64,000 nucleotides of DNA from Mesorhizobium sp. (GTDB taxonomy: Bacteria; Pseudomonadota; Alphaproteobacteria; Rhizobiales; Rhizobiaceae): assembly GCF_004962245.1 (NCBI RefSeq), contig NZ_SUHQ01000001.1, forward strand, positions 316,549 to 380,548, in the 5' to 3' direction. Of the stretch, positions 42,274 to 51,773 are shown piece by piece. Every line of letters begins with the position of its first letter. Position 1 is the first letter of the stretch. The position numbers and the translations under genes were made by a program. The notes beneath the pieces are model-generated. The model saw only the letters and a list, made by a program, of their open reading frames with translations, was not told the origin of the DNA and searched no databases.

Positions 42274-43556
42274 TCGTACCTCAGCGCTTCGACCGGATCG
42301 AGCCTGGCCGCGCGCCATGCCGGAAACAGCGTCGCTAGGAACGACAGCACCAGTGCCATCAGAACGACCGAGATCGTCTCGCTGGCGTCCATGCGGGCGG
42401 GCAGCTGGCTCAGGAAATAGAGCTCGGGATTGAACAGCCTCTCGCCGGCCAGCCAGGAGAAGAACTGGCGGATGCGCTCGACGTTCAGGCAGATGACGAC
42501 GCCAAGGAGGACGCCGGCGAGGGTGCCCACCACGCCGATCGCCGCGCCCGTCATCAGGAAGATGCGCAGGATCGCGCCGCGCGTGGCGCCCATCGTGCGC
42601 AGGATGGCGATGTCGTGGCCCTTGTCCTTCACCAGCATGATCAGGCCCGAAATGATGTTGAGCGCCGCCACCAGCACGATCAGCGTCAGGATCATGAACA
42701 TGACGTTGCGTTCCACTTGCAGCGCATCGAAGAATGTCCTGTTGCGCTCTCGCCAGTCGACCATGGTGATTGGCCGCTGGGCGGCCTCCTCGACCTTCGA
42801 CTTCAGCGCGTCGACGTTATCGGGATTGTCGACATAGATCTCGATCGTCTGGGCCCGGCCGTCCATGTTGAAATAGAGCTGCGCTTCCGAGAACGGCATG
42901 TAGACGATGGAGCTGTCATATTCCGACATGCCGACTTCGAAGATCGCCGTGATCGGGTAGCCCTTCATGCGCGGCGTCGTGCCGAGCGGCGTCACATCGC
43001 CCTCGGGCGCGATCAGCGTGATGGTGTCGCCGAGCACGAGACCGAGATTCTCGGCCATGCGGCTGCCGATGGCGACGCCCTCGCTTGCGTCGAAGCCGGC
43101 GATCGAGCCCTGCTTGATATTGGTTGCGACGATCGAGATCTTGCCCAGATCCTCGCCGCGTATGCCGCGCACCAGCGCCCCTGACCCGCCGCCGACATTG
43201 CCTTGCGCCAGCACCTGCCCGTCGATCAGCGGAATGGCGTATTTGACACCGGGCACGCCGTTGATGCGGCCGGCAACCTGCGCATAGTCCTCAAGCGGCA
43301 TATCGAGCGGCTGCACGATCAGATGGCCGTTGACGCCGAGGATGCGCGTCAGCAGCTCGGCGCGAAACCCGTTCATGACAGCCATCACGACGATCAGCGT
43401 GGCGACGCCCAGCATGATGCCGAGAAAGGAGATCGACGCGATGACGGAGATCACCGTCTCCTTGCGGCGCGAACGCAGATAGCGCCACGCGACCATGCGT
43501 TCGAAGACGGAAAAAGGTCCGGCGGCCAGGGGTTTCGCTGCGGCCGGTTCGCTCAT
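42270..43556 (-). CDS. lolC: Lipoprotein-releasing system permease LolC/LolE
   Basis: Encodes 428 aa from the ATG at 43556, overlapping the proS stop (ATGA). A long in-frame extension into proS is rejected. MacB/LolC topology: one helix near residues 35-60 ([30 protein letters not shown]), a large periplasmic domain (about 60-280), three C-terminal helices and the terminal family motif [20 protein letters not shown] single permease gene suggests a homodimeric LolF-like transporter with LolD, as proposed for alphaproteobacteria lacking separate LolC and LolE. Confidence 0.93.
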   Translation of the reverse strand: MSEPAAAKPLAAGPFSVFERMVAWRYLRSRRKETVISVIASISFLGIMLGVATLIVVMAVMNGFRAELLTRILGVNGHLIVQPLDMPLEDYAQVAGRINGVPGVKYAIPLIDGQVLAQGNVGGGSGALVRGIRGEDLGKISIVATNIKQGSIAGFDASEGVAIGSRMAENLGLVLGDTITLIAPEGDVTPLGTTPRMKGYPITAIFEVGMSEYDSSIVYMPFSEAQLYFNMDGRAQTIEIYVDNPDNVDALKSKVEEAAQRPITMVDWRERNRTFFDALQVERNVMFMILTLIVLVAALNIISGLIMLVKDKGHDIAILRTMGATRGAILRIFLMTGAAIGVVGTLAGVLLGVVICLNVERIRQFFSWLAGERLFNPELYFLSQLPARMDASETISVVLMALVLSFLATLFPAWRAARLDPVEALRYE

Positions 43557-44881
43557 GCCGCAACACCGAAGCGTTTCTTCACGTCCGCGATCGGCAGCGT
43601 TTCGCGCTCGCCGGTCTTGCGATTCTTGATCTCGATCTCGCCGGCGGCCACGCCGCGCGGCCCGACGATCACCTGCCATGGCAGTCCGATCAGGTCGGCG
43701 GTGGCGAACTTGCCGCCCGGCCGCTGGTCGGTGTCGTCGTAAAGCACGTCCTTGCCGGCAGCGGCAAACGCGGCATAAAGGTCGTCGCAGACACGGTCGC
43801 ACTCGGCGTCGCCGACCTTCATGTTGATCAGACTGATGTCGAAAGGCGCCACCGCCTCCGGCCAGATGATGCCGTTGTCGTCATGGCTGGCCTCGATGAT
43901 CGCCGCGACCAGCCGTGTCGGGCCAATGCCGTAGGAGCCCCCCGAGACGAAATGATCCTTGCCGTCGGGCCCGGTCACCTTGGCGCCCATCGGCTTCGAA
44001 TATTTGTCGCCGAAATGGAAGATATGGCCGACCTCGATGCCGCGCGCCGAGATCCTGTCGCTTGTCGCAACCTTTTCCCACGCCGCCTCGTCATGCATCT
44101 CGTCGGTGGCGGCATAGGGTGCCGTCCATTTCTTGACGATATCACCGATCTCGGCGTCATCGGAGAAATCCGTGTCTTCGCCCGGCACCGCCAGCGCAAG
44201 GTAATCGCGATGGCAAAACACCTGGCTCTCGCCGGTGTCGGCCAGGATGATGAATTCGTGGCTGAGGTCGCCGCCGATCGGCCCGGTGTCGGCCCGCATC
44301 GGGATCGCCTGCAGCCCCATGCGCGTGAACGTCCGGAGATAGGATACGAACATGCGGTTGTAGGCCGCCTTGGCGTTTTCAAAGTCGAGGTCGAAGGAAT
44401 AGGCGTCCTTCATCAGGAACTCGCGCGAACGCATGACGCCGAACCGCGGCCGCACCTCGTCGCGGAATTTCCACTGGATGTGATAGAGGTTGAGCGGCAG
44501 ATCCTTATAGGACTTCACATAGGCGCGGAAAATCTCGGTGACCATTTCCTCGTTGGTCGGCCCGTAGAGCATGTCGCGATCTTGCCGGTCCTTGATGCGC
44601 AGCATCTCCTTGCCATAGTCGTCATAGCGGCCGCTTTCGCGCCACAGCTCGGCGGACTGGATGGTCGGCATCAGGATCTCGAGCGCGCCGGCCCGGTTCT
44701 GCTCTTCGCGAATGATCCGGCAGACCTTGTCCAGCACCCTTTTGCCGAGCGGCAGCCAGGAAAAACTGCCTTGCCCCTGCTGGCGGATCATGCCGGCGCG
44801 CAGCATCAGCCGGTGCGAGACGATTTCGGCCTCGCGCGGATTTTCTTTGAGGATAGGCAGGAAGTAGCGCGACAAACGCAT
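43553..44881 (-). CDS. proS: Prolyl-tRNA synthetase (short bacterial type)
   Basis: Encodes 442 aa from the ATG at 44881 ([11 protein letters not shown]). This length matches the alphaproteobacterial form that lacks the inserted editing domain of the 570-residue enzymes. Class II motifs are visible: motif 2 [26 protein letters not shown] (about 138-163) and motif 3 [17 protein letters not shown] (about 314-330), followed by an anticodon-binding C-terminal domain ending near GVAA. It heads the proS-lolC-lolD operon, whose promoter lies in 44882-45425. Confidence 0.95.
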   Translation of the reverse strand: MRLSRYFLPILKENPREAEIVSHRLMLRAGMIRQQGQGSFSWLPLGKRVLDKVCRIIREEQNRAGALEILMPTIQSAELWRESGRYDDYGKEMLRIKDRQDRDMLYGPTNEEMVTEIFRAYVKSYKDLPLNLYHIQWKFRDEVRPRFGVMRSREFLMKDAYSFDLDFENAKAAYNRMFVSYLRTFTRMGLQAIPMRADTGPIGGDLSHEFIILADTGESQVFCHRDYLALAVPGEDTDFSDDAEIGDIVKKWTAPYAATDEMHDEAAWEKVATSDRISARGIEVGHIFHFGDKYSKPMGAKVTGPDGKDHFVSGGSYGIGPTRLVAAIIEASHDDNGIIWPEAVAPFDISLINMKVGDAECDRVCDDLYAAFAAAGKDVLYDDTDQRPGGKFATADLIGLPWQVIVGPRGVAAGEIEIKNRKTGERETLPIADVKKRFGVAA

Positions 44882-45138
44882 GGACTGGTCCGTAAGTGAG
44901 GATTGCCGCACCGGAATCGGCGCAGCGCTGGCTTGCTTGCCCCGGCTTCATAGCCATTTCATGACGGAATGGAAACCCGCCCCCCAGGCGCCCGCAAAGG
45001 TGTCGCAGTGCCGCATCCGCCTGGCTGGTCGTTTCGCAAGCAACGCCTGCCATACTATTGTGCACTGCAGCACGAGATTGCTTATTTCCAGGCAAAATTC
45101 TGCGTGACATTTTCATCCGCCTTGGGCTAATGTGCCCC
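44882..45138. other. Promoter region between proS and the candidate small RNA
   Basis: The left part of a 544-base gap. It contains no supported gene. It should include the minus-strand promoter of proS-lolC-lolD and, at 45104-45132, the predicted plus-strand promoter of the small RNA. Confidence 0.55.
45104..45132 (+). promoter_or_regulatory. Predicted promoter of the candidate small RNA
   Basis: GTGACA (45104-45109) and CTAATG (45127-45132) are separated by 17 bases, a plausible alphaproteobacterial sigma70 arrangement. Transcription would begin near 45139, just before the first hairpin. Confidence 0.4.
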
Positions 45139-45289
45139 GATAACCGAGAGGGCGGAGAAAAATCTGCCCTCCTACGCGGTCAAAGTCTTGGGAGGATGCG
45201 ATCTAGGCGCGGTTACTCGCTGCCGCCGGACACCGGAAAACAGATCGGACGCGTTTAAATTGCAAGGCCTCGTGCCTTGCATTTTTTTT
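45139..45289 (+). ncRNA. Candidate trans-acting small RNA between proS and DUF1467 gene
   Basis: A region of about 150 nt without a reading frame but with structure. One hairpin pairs GAGGGCGGA with TCTGCCCTC (about 45147-45171); others involve the CGCGGT/ACCGCG-like words; and a very strong terminator closes it at 45261-45289. Location beside proS and a small membrane-protein gene recalls my memory of the rhizobial alpha-r45 RNA family (Smr45C in Sinorhizobium), also about 150 nt; I cannot verify that identity here. Boundaries are estimates. Confidence 0.5.
45261..45289 (+). terminator. Strong rho-independent terminator
   Basis: TGCAAGGC (45261-45268) pairs perfectly with GCCTTGCA (45274-45281) around a five-base loop and is followed by eight T residues (45282-45289). 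It is oriented for plus-strand transcription, where no protein gene precedes it within 4 kb, so it most likely ends a small RNA. Confidence 0.88.
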
Positions 45290-45425
45290 GTGCAAATCAT
45301 TTGGTTAGCACGCCAGATTACCAGATCACTTTACGCCACCTCAGCACAACGGGTTCGAAAACCCGCATCGGCTTCCTGCCCGGTTTGGTGCTCACATGAA
45401 GGATGGGACAGCCGTGCCCGGCGGT

Positions 45426-45710
45426 CTAGTTTTCAGGTTTCTGGCTGAAGTCCGGCACGATGTGCGGGATGTCGTCGATACCGAGGCCGAGCCCCCTCGT
45501 AACGCCATAGAAGATGCCAAGAAGAACCATCGTGACGATCGTCGTTCGTAGCGCCGCGCGCAGCATGTGCGGTCCGCGCGGCGCGCTGGGCACCGTGCCC
45601 AGCGTCACGTCCTCATCCTCGTCCTGCGTCCTTATGCTGAACGGCAGGATGGCGAACAGCACCACCCACCATGTGATGAAGAACAGGGCGAGGAACGAAA
45701 CCCAGCTCAT
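45426..45710 (-). CDS. DUF1467-family small membrane protein
   Basis: Encodes 94 aa with two helices: residues about 4-25 (FLALFFITWWVVLFAILPF) and about 56-76. The start WVSFLALFFITWWVVLF with the following IRTQDEDEDVTLGTVPSAPRGP is characteristic of DUF1467, a family confined mainly to alphaproteobacteria. It is co-directional with and overlaps mce (ATGA). Function unknown. The combination mce-DUF1467-proS-lol is conserved in Rhizobiales. Confidence 0.88.
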   Translation of the reverse strand: MSWVSFLALFFITWWVVLFAILPFSIRTQDEDEDVTLGTVPSAPRGPHMLRAALRTTIVTMVLLGIFYGVTRGLGLGIDDIPHIVPDFSQKPEN

Positions 45711-46111
45711 GCTTGCTCCAGTTCGACCAGCGTGCCGAAGAAATCCTTGGGATGCAGGAACAGCACAGGCTTGCCATGCGCGCCGGTCTTCGGATTGCCG
45801 TCGCCCAGGATACGGGCGCCGCTGGCCTTGAGGTGGTCGCGTGCGGCAAGAATGTCGTCGACCTCATAGCAGACATGATGCATGCCGCCCGAGGGATTCT
45901 TCTCGAGGAATGCCGCGATCGGCGAGCCCTCGCCGAGCGGCTCCAGCAATTCGATCTTGGTGTTGCCGACATCGACGAACACGACCGTCACGCCATGCTC
46001 CGGCAGCGCCTGCGGCGCGGTCACCCGAGCGCCGAGCGTATCGCGATAGGCCGCGGTCGCCGCGGCCAGATCCGGCACGGCAAGCGCGACATGGTTCAGG
46101 CGTCCGAGCAT
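45707..46111 (-). CDS. mce: Methylmalonyl-CoA epimerase
   Basis: Encodes 134 aa of the glyoxalase/bleomycin-resistance fold with two paired beta-alpha-beta3 units. Metal and catalytic residues fit the family: His in LNHVALAVPDL, the conserved IELLEPLG and GGMHHVCYEVDDI, and a Glu near the end (TLVELEQA). It interconverts the R and S forms of methylmalonyl-CoA in propionyl-CoA catabolism, upstream of the B12-dependent mutase. The stop overlaps the DUF1467 start. Confidence 0.92.
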   Translation of the reverse strand: MLGRLNHVALAVPDLAAATAAYRDTLGARVTAPQALPEHGVTVVFVDVGNTKIELLEPLGEGSPIAAFLEKNPSGGMHHVCYEVDDILAARDHLKASGARILGDGNPKTGAHGKPVLFLHPKDFFGTLVELEQA

Positions 46112-46127
46112 AGGGTGCTCCCGGGTT

Positions 46128-46247
46128 AGGGGAGTAGGGGAGTAAGGCAGTAGGGGAGTAGGGAAAACAGGATCGAGAAGTGCAGACCGTTTGCGCTCCT
46201 ACTTCCTACTTCCCTACTCCCTTACTGCCCTACTCCCCTACTCCCTT
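46128..46247. repeat. Long inverted repeat built from GGGGAGTA-type octamers
   Basis: The left arm 46128-46165 consists of near-tandem GGGGAGTA/AAGGCAGTA units. The right arm 46210-46247 is its reverse complement at 35 of 38 positions, around a 44-base loop. Both flanking genes, rnj upstream and mce downstream, are read on the minus strand, so the transcript would form a 38-bp stem between them. The octamer repetition inside each arm is unusual for a terminator, and no T run follows. Confidence 0.82.
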
Positions 46248-46252
46248 GTTCT

Positions 46253-47923
46253 TCACCGCGTGACGAACACCGTCACCAGCGGTTTCTTGCCCCACGCTTC
46301 GTTGGCGGCGCCGCGCACGGCGCGGCGCACGGCCTCCTGCACGAGGTCGAGGTCTTTTCGGCGTTGACGGGGGATGGAGTCCACGGCGCCGATTGCCGCA
46401 TCGATCATCAGGTCTTCCAGGCTCTCGCCGCGGGCATCGGCCTCGGCGACGCCGATAGCGACCAGATCGGGATCGCCGGCGAGCTCATATCTGTCGTCGA
46501 GCACGACATTGACCGCGACATGGCCGGCAAAGGACAGCTTGCGCCGATCGCGAATGCCCATCGCCTGGTCGGTGCCGATCAGCCTGCCGTCCTTGTAGAT
46601 GCGGCCGAACGGCACCTGGTCGATGATCGTCGCCGCGCCTGGATAGAGTCGCAGCATGTCGCCGTCGCGCACCTGCGCCACCTGGCCGATGCCGGACACC
46701 GACATCAGCGAGCCCTGCGCCACCAGATGCGCCGCCTCGCCATGCACCGGCACGCCGATCTGCGGGCGCACCCATTCGTACATCTTGCGCAATTCGCTGC
46801 GGCGCGGATGGCCGGAGACATGCACCAGCGCGTCGCCGTCCTCGATGATCTTGATGCCGAGATCGATCAGGCGGTTCTTGATCTCGAGGATCCCCTTCTC
46901 GTTGCCGGGGATGGTGCGCGAGGAGAACACCACGGTGTCGCCCGATGTCAGCGACACCGATTTCATTTCGTCGCGCGACAGTTTCGCCAGTGCCGCAAGC
47001 GGCTCGCCCTGACTGCCGGTGCAGATGATGACGAGGTTTTCGCGCGGGATGAAACCAAAATCCTCCTCGGCGATGAATTCGGGCAGCCCGTCCATATAGC
47101 CGAGCTCATCAGCCACATCGATGACGCGCTTCAGCGAGCGGCCGAGCACTAGGCACTGGCGGCCGGCATCCCTTGCCGCCTTGGCAATGGAAACGATGCG
47201 CCCGACATTGGAGGAAAAGGTGGTGACGGCGACGCGGCCCTTGGCGCTCTGGATGACGCCCTTGAGGCCCTCGCCCACCGCCACTTCCGACGGTGAATCG
47301 CCTTCCCGCAGCGCATTGGTGGAATCGCAGATCAGCGCCAGCACACCCTTGTCGCCATAGGCCCGGAAACGCGCCTCGTCGGTCATCGGCCCGATCGTCG
47401 GCGCCGGATCGATCTTCCAGTCGCCGGTGTGGATGACCGTGCCGGCCGGCGTGGTGATCGCCAGCGACATCGGTTCGGGGATCGAATGCGCGACCGGGAT
47501 AGCCTCGATCTCGAACGGGCCGACGCTGAATTTTTCGCCGGCGCGGTAGATCGTCAACGGGATCTTCGGTGCGCCCTGCTCGCCCTGGCGCTTGGCTTCC
47601 AGCAACCCGGCGCCGAACGGCGTCATCCAGACCGGCGCCTTGAGCTTCGGCCATGTGTCGAGCAGCGCGCCGTAGTGGTCCTCATGCGCGTGGGTGATGA
47701 CGATGCCGCGCAGATTGGCGATGTTCTCCTCGATGAAGCGCGTGTCGGGCAGCACGAGGTCGACGCCGGGCAGGCTGGCATCGGGAAAGGTCACGCCGAC
47801 ATCGACGACAAGCCATTCGCGCGCATCCGTCGGCCCATAGCCGTAGAGGGCGAAGTTCATGCCGATCTCGCCGACGCCGCCGAGCGGCACGAAGACGAGT
47901 TCGGCGTTTTCCGCTTTCGCCAT
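46253..47923 (-). CDS. rnj: Ribonuclease J
   Basis: Encodes 556 aa from the ATG at 47923, with AGGAAAG upstream; an in-frame extension through the 15-bp repeats is rejected. Metallo-beta-lactamase motif THAHEDHYG (zinc ligands His 78, His 80, Asp 82, His 83), the HTGDWKIDP motif and the beta-CASP ICTGSQGEP and SGHPRR segments identify RNase J, an exo/endoribonuclease replacing RNase E functions in rRNA and mRNA turnover. It sits in the conserved Rhizobiales order nuoN-birA-rnj-mce. Confidence 0.95.
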   Translation of the reverse strand: MAKAENAELVFVPLGGVGEIGMNFALYGYGPTDAREWLVVDVGVTFPDASLPGVDLVLPDTRFIEENIANLRGIVITHAHEDHYGALLDTWPKLKAPVWMTPFGAGLLEAKRQGEQGAPKIPLTIYRAGEKFSVGPFEIEAIPVAHSIPEPMSLAITTPAGTVIHTGDWKIDPAPTIGPMTDEARFRAYGDKGVLALICDSTNALREGDSPSEVAVGEGLKGVIQSAKGRVAVTTFSSNVGRIVSIAKAARDAGRQCLVLGRSLKRVIDVADELGYMDGLPEFIAEEDFGFIPRENLVIICTGSQGEPLAALAKLSRDEMKSVSLTSGDTVVFSSRTIPGNEKGILEIKNRLIDLGIKIIEDGDALVHVSGHPRRSELRKMYEWVRPQIGVPVHGEAAHLVAQGSLMSVSGIGQVAQVRDGDMLRLYPGAATIIDQVPFGRIYKDGRLIGTDQAMGIRDRRKLSFAGHVAVNVVLDDRYELAGDPDLVAIGVAEADARGESLEDLMIDAAIGAVDSIPRQRRKDLDLVQEAVRRAVRGAANEAWGKKPLVTVFVTR

Positions 47924-47954
47924 GATCTTTCCTTTCCTGGCCGGTCGGACCAAG

Positions 47955-47999
47955 CCCATCAAACCTGCGCCTGTCAAACCTTGGCCCGTCAAACCTGGG
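47955..47999 (+). repeat. Three tandem 15-bp units between birA and rnj
   Basis: Units 47955-47969, 47970-47984 and 47985-47999 share the core GTCAAACCT with variable ends. The last unit overlaps the birA stop codon, so expansion of the array would alter only the intergenic spacer upstream of rnj. Confidence 0.75.
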
Positions 48000-48810
48000 C
48001 CGACGCAACCGCCCCGAAATGCACGTCGCCGGCGGCGATCGTCAGAACCGAGCCCTGATCGTCGCGGATCACGAAACGGCAGTCCTCGTCAATGGTCTCG
48101 AACGTGCCGCGCACCACATTACCGTCAATTCTGACAGCAACTTGCCCACCAAGCCCCGCCGCCCGCGCCAGCCAGCGCCGCCTGACGGCGGAGAGCCCGC
48201 GCCCGTCATTCCACAACCGCGCATTCTCGCTCCAGGCATCCGACAGCGCCAGAAACAATGTCTCGGCGTCGCAAGCAGCACCCAGCGCCCTGAGCGATGT
48301 CGCGGGATAAGGCAAATCCTCAGGGTACGCCACAACATTGACGCCGATGCCGACTGCAACCGCGAAACGGTCCCCATCCAGAATCGCCGATTCCAGCAGG
48401 ATGCCGGCAAGCTTGGCGCCGGAGGCAAGCACATCGTTGGGCCATTTCAGCTCGAAGCGGTTCTTCCCGTCGCTGCCGCCGTCGAGGCCGATTGCGATCC
48501 TGCCCTTCGGCACGATGGCGTCGAGCGCATCGGCCAGCGCCAGCCCGGCGACGAAGCCGAGCGTCGCGGCCAAGCGAAGCTCGGCATTGGTGACCACCAG
48601 CAGCGTCGCCGCCAGATTGCCCTCGGGCGTCGCCCAGGCCCGGCCGCGCCGGCCGCGCCCGCTTTCCTGTTTCTTTGAAACGACCCAGAGCTTGCCCGGA
48701 TCCCCCGCCCGCGCATGGTCCAGCGCCAGCGCGTTGGTGGAACCGACGGTGTCATGTGCTTCGAGCCGGAACCCTTCCGACGCCGCCGTTGGAGCCAGCC
48801 GAAACGCCAT
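47989..48810 (-). CDS. birA: Biotin-[acetyl-CoA-carboxylase] ligase
   Basis: Encodes 273 aa, group I biotin protein ligase without the N-terminal repressor HTH. The substrate-binding loop is QESGRGRRGRAWATPEGNLAATLL (about 48-71), then LKWPNDVLASGAKLAGILLE and GIGVNV, followed by a C-terminal SH3-like domain. It biotinylates carboxylase carrier subunits via biotinyl-5'-AMP. It begins four bases after the nuoN stop and may be transcribed with the nuo operon, an order common in Rhizobiales. Confidence 0.94.
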   Translation of the reverse strand: MAFRLAPTAASEGFRLEAHDTVGSTNALALDHARAGDPGKLWVVSKKQESGRGRRGRAWATPEGNLAATLLVVTNAELRLAATLGFVAGLALADALDAIVPKGRIAIGLDGGSDGKNRFELKWPNDVLASGAKLAGILLESAILDGDRFAVAVGIGVNVVAYPEDLPYPATSLRALGAACDAETLFLALSDAWSENARLWNDGRGLSAVRRRWLARAAGLGGQVAVRIDGNVVRGTFETIDEDCRFVIRDDQGSVLTIAAGDVHFGAVASAQV

Positions 48811-48813
48811 CCC

Positions 48814-50250
48814 TCAGAAAAATGTCTTGGCGGCGGCTTCGGCATAGGTGCCGATCGGCCCGCCGATCAGCACGTAGAACAGCACGAAGGCACCACTGAC
48901 GCCGAGCACGACACGAAGCTCGGTCGCCATCGGCACGAAGCCGCCGACCGGTTCGTCGAACCACATGATCTTGATGATGCGCAGGTAATAATAGGCGCCC
49001 ACCACCGAGGCCAGCACGCCGATGATCGCCAGCGCGTAGAGGTTGGCGTTGATGGCGGCAAGGAACACGTACCATTTCCCCCAGAAGCCGGCGAGCGGTG
49101 GGATGCCGGCCAGCGAGAACATCAGGATGGTCAGGATCGTCGCCATGATCGGATTGGTCGACGACAGGCCGGCGAGATCGCCGATCTGTTCGACATTGCC
49201 TTCCTTGCGCCGCATGGCGAGGATGAAGGCGAAGGTGCCGAGCGTCATCACCAGATAGATCAGCATGTAGATGGCGACGCCACGCACGCCGGCCTGGCTG
49301 TTGGCGGCGAGGCCGACCAGCGCGTAGCCCATATGGCCGATGGAGGAATAGGCCATCAGCCGTTTGATGTTGGTCTGGCCGATGGCCGCGAAGGCGCCGA
49401 GCGCCATCGAGGCGATCGAGATGAAGACGATGATCTGCTGCCAGTCGGCGGCGATCGGCTTGAACGCGCCCATGGTGACGCGCACGATCAGCGCCATCGC
49501 TGCCATCTTCGGCGCCGCCGCGAGGAAGGCCGTCACGGGCGTCGGCGCGCCTTCATAGACGTCCGGCGTCCACATGTGGAACGGCACCGCCGATATCTTG
49601 AAGGCAAGGCCGGCCAGCACGAAGACCAGGCCGAAGACGAGGCCAAGCTGGCGCTCGCCGCCGCCCAGTGCCGTGGCGATCTCCTGGAACCCTGTATTGC
49701 CGGTGTAACCGTAGACGAGACTGATGCCGTAAAGCAGCATGCCCGACGACAGCGCCCCAAGGACGAAGTACTTGAGCCCCGCCTCGGTGGAGCGCAGATT
49801 GTCCCGGTTGATCGCCGCCAGCACGTAGATCGCCAGCGATTGCAATTCGAGGCCGAGATAAAGCCCGATCATACCGTTGGCCGAGATCATCAGCATCATG
49901 CCCAGTGTGCACAGCAGGATCAGAACCGGATACTCGAACTTGTCGAAATGCTCCGCCTTGGCGAAGCGCATCGACATGACCAGCGTCACCGCCGACCCGA
50001 TCAGCGCCAGCACCTTCATGAAGCGGGCGAAGGGATCCTGGACGAAGGCTTCGCCGTAAGCGTTGCCCTGCCCGGTGGAAAAGATCGTCCAGACGCCTGC
50101 GATCACCAGGACGGCGACGGCAAGGCCGCTCACCGTGGCGGCGGTGTTGGCGCGCGAATAGGCACCGAGCATCAGGAGCGCCAGGGCGCCGATGGCGAGG
50201 ATCAGTTCCGGTGTCGAGAGCGACAGGCTGGAGAGAAGGTCCGGCGTCAT
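48814..50250 (-). CDS. nuoN: NADH-quinone oxidoreductase subunit N
   Basis: Encodes 478 aa from the ATG at 50250; a TTG nine bases upstream is possible. It has 13-14 predicted helices of the Mrp-antiporter type, with the proton-path helix [22 protein letters not shown] (conserved Lys) and [19 protein letters not shown], typical of NuoN. It is one of three proton-pumping subunits of complex I. The gene follows nuoM by 17 bases and ends the nuo genes proper. Confidence 0.96.
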   Translation of the reverse strand: MTPDLLSSLSLSTPELILAIGALALLMLGAYSRANTAATVSGLAVAVLVIAGVWTIFSTGQGNAYGEAFVQDPFARFMKVLALIGSAVTLVMSMRFAKAEHFDKFEYPVLILLCTLGMMLMISANGMIGLYLGLELQSLAIYVLAAINRDNLRSTEAGLKYFVLGALSSGMLLYGISLVYGYTGNTGFQEIATALGGGERQLGLVFGLVFVLAGLAFKISAVPFHMWTPDVYEGAPTPVTAFLAAAPKMAAMALIVRVTMGAFKPIAADWQQIIVFISIASMALGAFAAIGQTNIKRLMAYSSIGHMGYALVGLAANSQAGVRGVAIYMLIYLVMTLGTFAFILAMRRKEGNVEQIGDLAGLSSTNPIMATILTILMFSLAGIPPLAGFWGKWYVFLAAINANLYALAIIGVLASVVGAYYYLRIIKIMWFDEPVGGFVPMATELRVVLGVSGAFVLFYVLIGGPIGTYAEAAAKTFF

Positions 50251-50267
50251 GGTTCGCAAACCCCCAA

Positions 50268-51773
50268 TCAGTTCGCCGCCGCGGTCTGCGCGGTGTCGAT
50301 GGATGCGGTGACATTGGTGACGAGCGCCTTGACCGATTCGGCCGTCGCGTCGAAGACCGGCGCCGGGTAGACGCCGAAGAAGATGACCAGCACAACCAGC
50401 GGATAGATGATCACCTTCTCGCGCGCCGACAGGTCGAGCAGGCCTTTCAGGCTGTCCTTGGTCAGCGCGCCGAAGATCACCCGGCGATAGAGCCAGAGCG
50501 CATAGGCCGCCGACAGGATGACGCCGGTGGCGGCGAAGAACGCCACCCAGGTGTTGACCCGGAACACGCCGAGCATGGTCAGGAACTCACCGACGAAGCC
50601 ACTGGTGCCGGGCAGGCCGACATTGGCCATGGTGAAGATCATGAACACGGTGGCATATTTCGGCATGTTGTTGACCAGCCCGCCATAGGCGTCGATATCG
50701 CGCGTGTGCATGCGGTCGTAGATGACGCCGACGCAGAGGAACAGCGCGCCGGAGACCAGGCCGTGCGACAGCATCTGGAAGATCGCCCCCTGGACGCCTT
50801 CCTGGTTCATCGCGAAGATGCCCATGGTGACGAAGCCCATATGGGCGACCGACGAATAGGCGATCAGCTTCTTCATGTCCTCCTGCATCAGCGCCACCAG
50901 CGAGGTGTAGATGATGGCGACGACCGACAGCGCGAAGACCAGCGGCGCGAACATCTCCGAGGCGATCGGAAACATCGGCAGCGAGAAGCGCAGGAAGCCA
51001 TATCCGCCCATCTTGAGCAGGATGGCGGCCAGGATCACCGAGCCGGCCGTCGGCGCCTCGACATGGGCGTCCGGCAGCCAGGTGTGCACCGGCCACATCG
51101 GCATCTTCACGGCGAAGGACGCGAAGAAGGCGAGCCAGAGCCAGGTCTGCATGCTGGCCGGGAAATTGTGCGTCAGCAGCGTCGGGATGTCGGTGGTGCC
51201 GGACTGGAAGAACATCGCCATGATGGCGAGCAGCATCAGCACCGAGCCGGCCAGCGTGTAGAGGAAGAACTTGAACGAGGCATAGACGCGCCGCTTGCCG
51301 CCCCACACACCGATGATGATGAACATCGGGATCAGGCCGGCTTCGAAGAAGACGTAGAACAAAACGATGTCGAGCGCGCAGAACACGCCGATCATCAGCG
51401 TCTCCAGCAACAGGAAGGCGATCATATAGGCCTTGACGCGCTTCTCGATCGATTCCCACGAAGCCAAGATGCAGAGCGGCATCAGGAAGGTGGTCAGGAT
51501 GACGAACAGCATCGAGATGCCGTCGACACCCATATGGTAGGAGATGCCGGAATCCAGCCAGGCAAGCTTCTCGACGAACTGGAAGCCAGGCTCCGAATTG
51601 TCGAATCCGGTCCAGATGAAAAGCGAAATCACGAAGGTGAACGTCGTCGTCAACAGCGCGATGGCGCGGATGTTGCGGCGCGCATTTTCGCTGTCGTCAC
51701 GGACGAACAGGACGAGCAGCACACCAACCAGCGGCAGGAAGGTGACCAGCGAGAGGATCGGCCAGGCGGTCAT
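50268..51773 (-). CDS. nuoM: NADH-quinone oxidoreductase subunit M
   Basis: Encodes 501 aa from the ATG at 51773, which shares one base with the nuoL stop (TGATG). About 14 helices. Key regions: [16 protein letters not shown] carries the conserved Glu, [26 protein letters not shown] the discontinuous helix with Lys, and [20 protein letters not shown] the next pump element. It is the middle antiporter-like proton channel of complex I. Confidence 0.96.
   Translation of the reverse strand: MTAWPILSLVTFLPLVGVLLVLFVRDDSENARRNIRAIALLTTTFTFVISLFIWTGFDNSEPGFQFVEKLAWLDSGISYHMGVDGISMLFVILTTFLMPLCILASWESIEKRVKAYMIAFLLLETLMIGVFCALDIVLFYVFFEAGLIPMFIIIGVWGGKRRVYASFKFFLYTLAGSVLMLLAIMAMFFQSGTTDIPTLLTHNFPASMQTWLWLAFFASFAVKMPMWPVHTWLPDAHVEAPTAGSVILAAILLKMGGYGFLRFSLPMFPIASEMFAPLVFALSVVAIIYTSLVALMQEDMKKLIAYSSVAHMGFVTMGIFAMNQEGVQGAIFQMLSHGLVSGALFLCVGVIYDRMHTRDIDAYGGLVNNMPKYATVFMIFTMANVGLPGTSGFVGEFLTMLGVFRVNTWVAFFAATGVILSAAYALWLYRRVIFGALTKDSLKGLLDLSAREKVIIYPLVVLVIFFGVYPAPVFDATAESVKALVTNVTASIDTAQTAAAN

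Noticed and set aside
47955..47999. Possible CRISPR-like array (also considered at 59607-59654 and 46128-46247)
   Set aside because: Repeats are directly adjacent without unique spacers, and no cas genes are present in the window.
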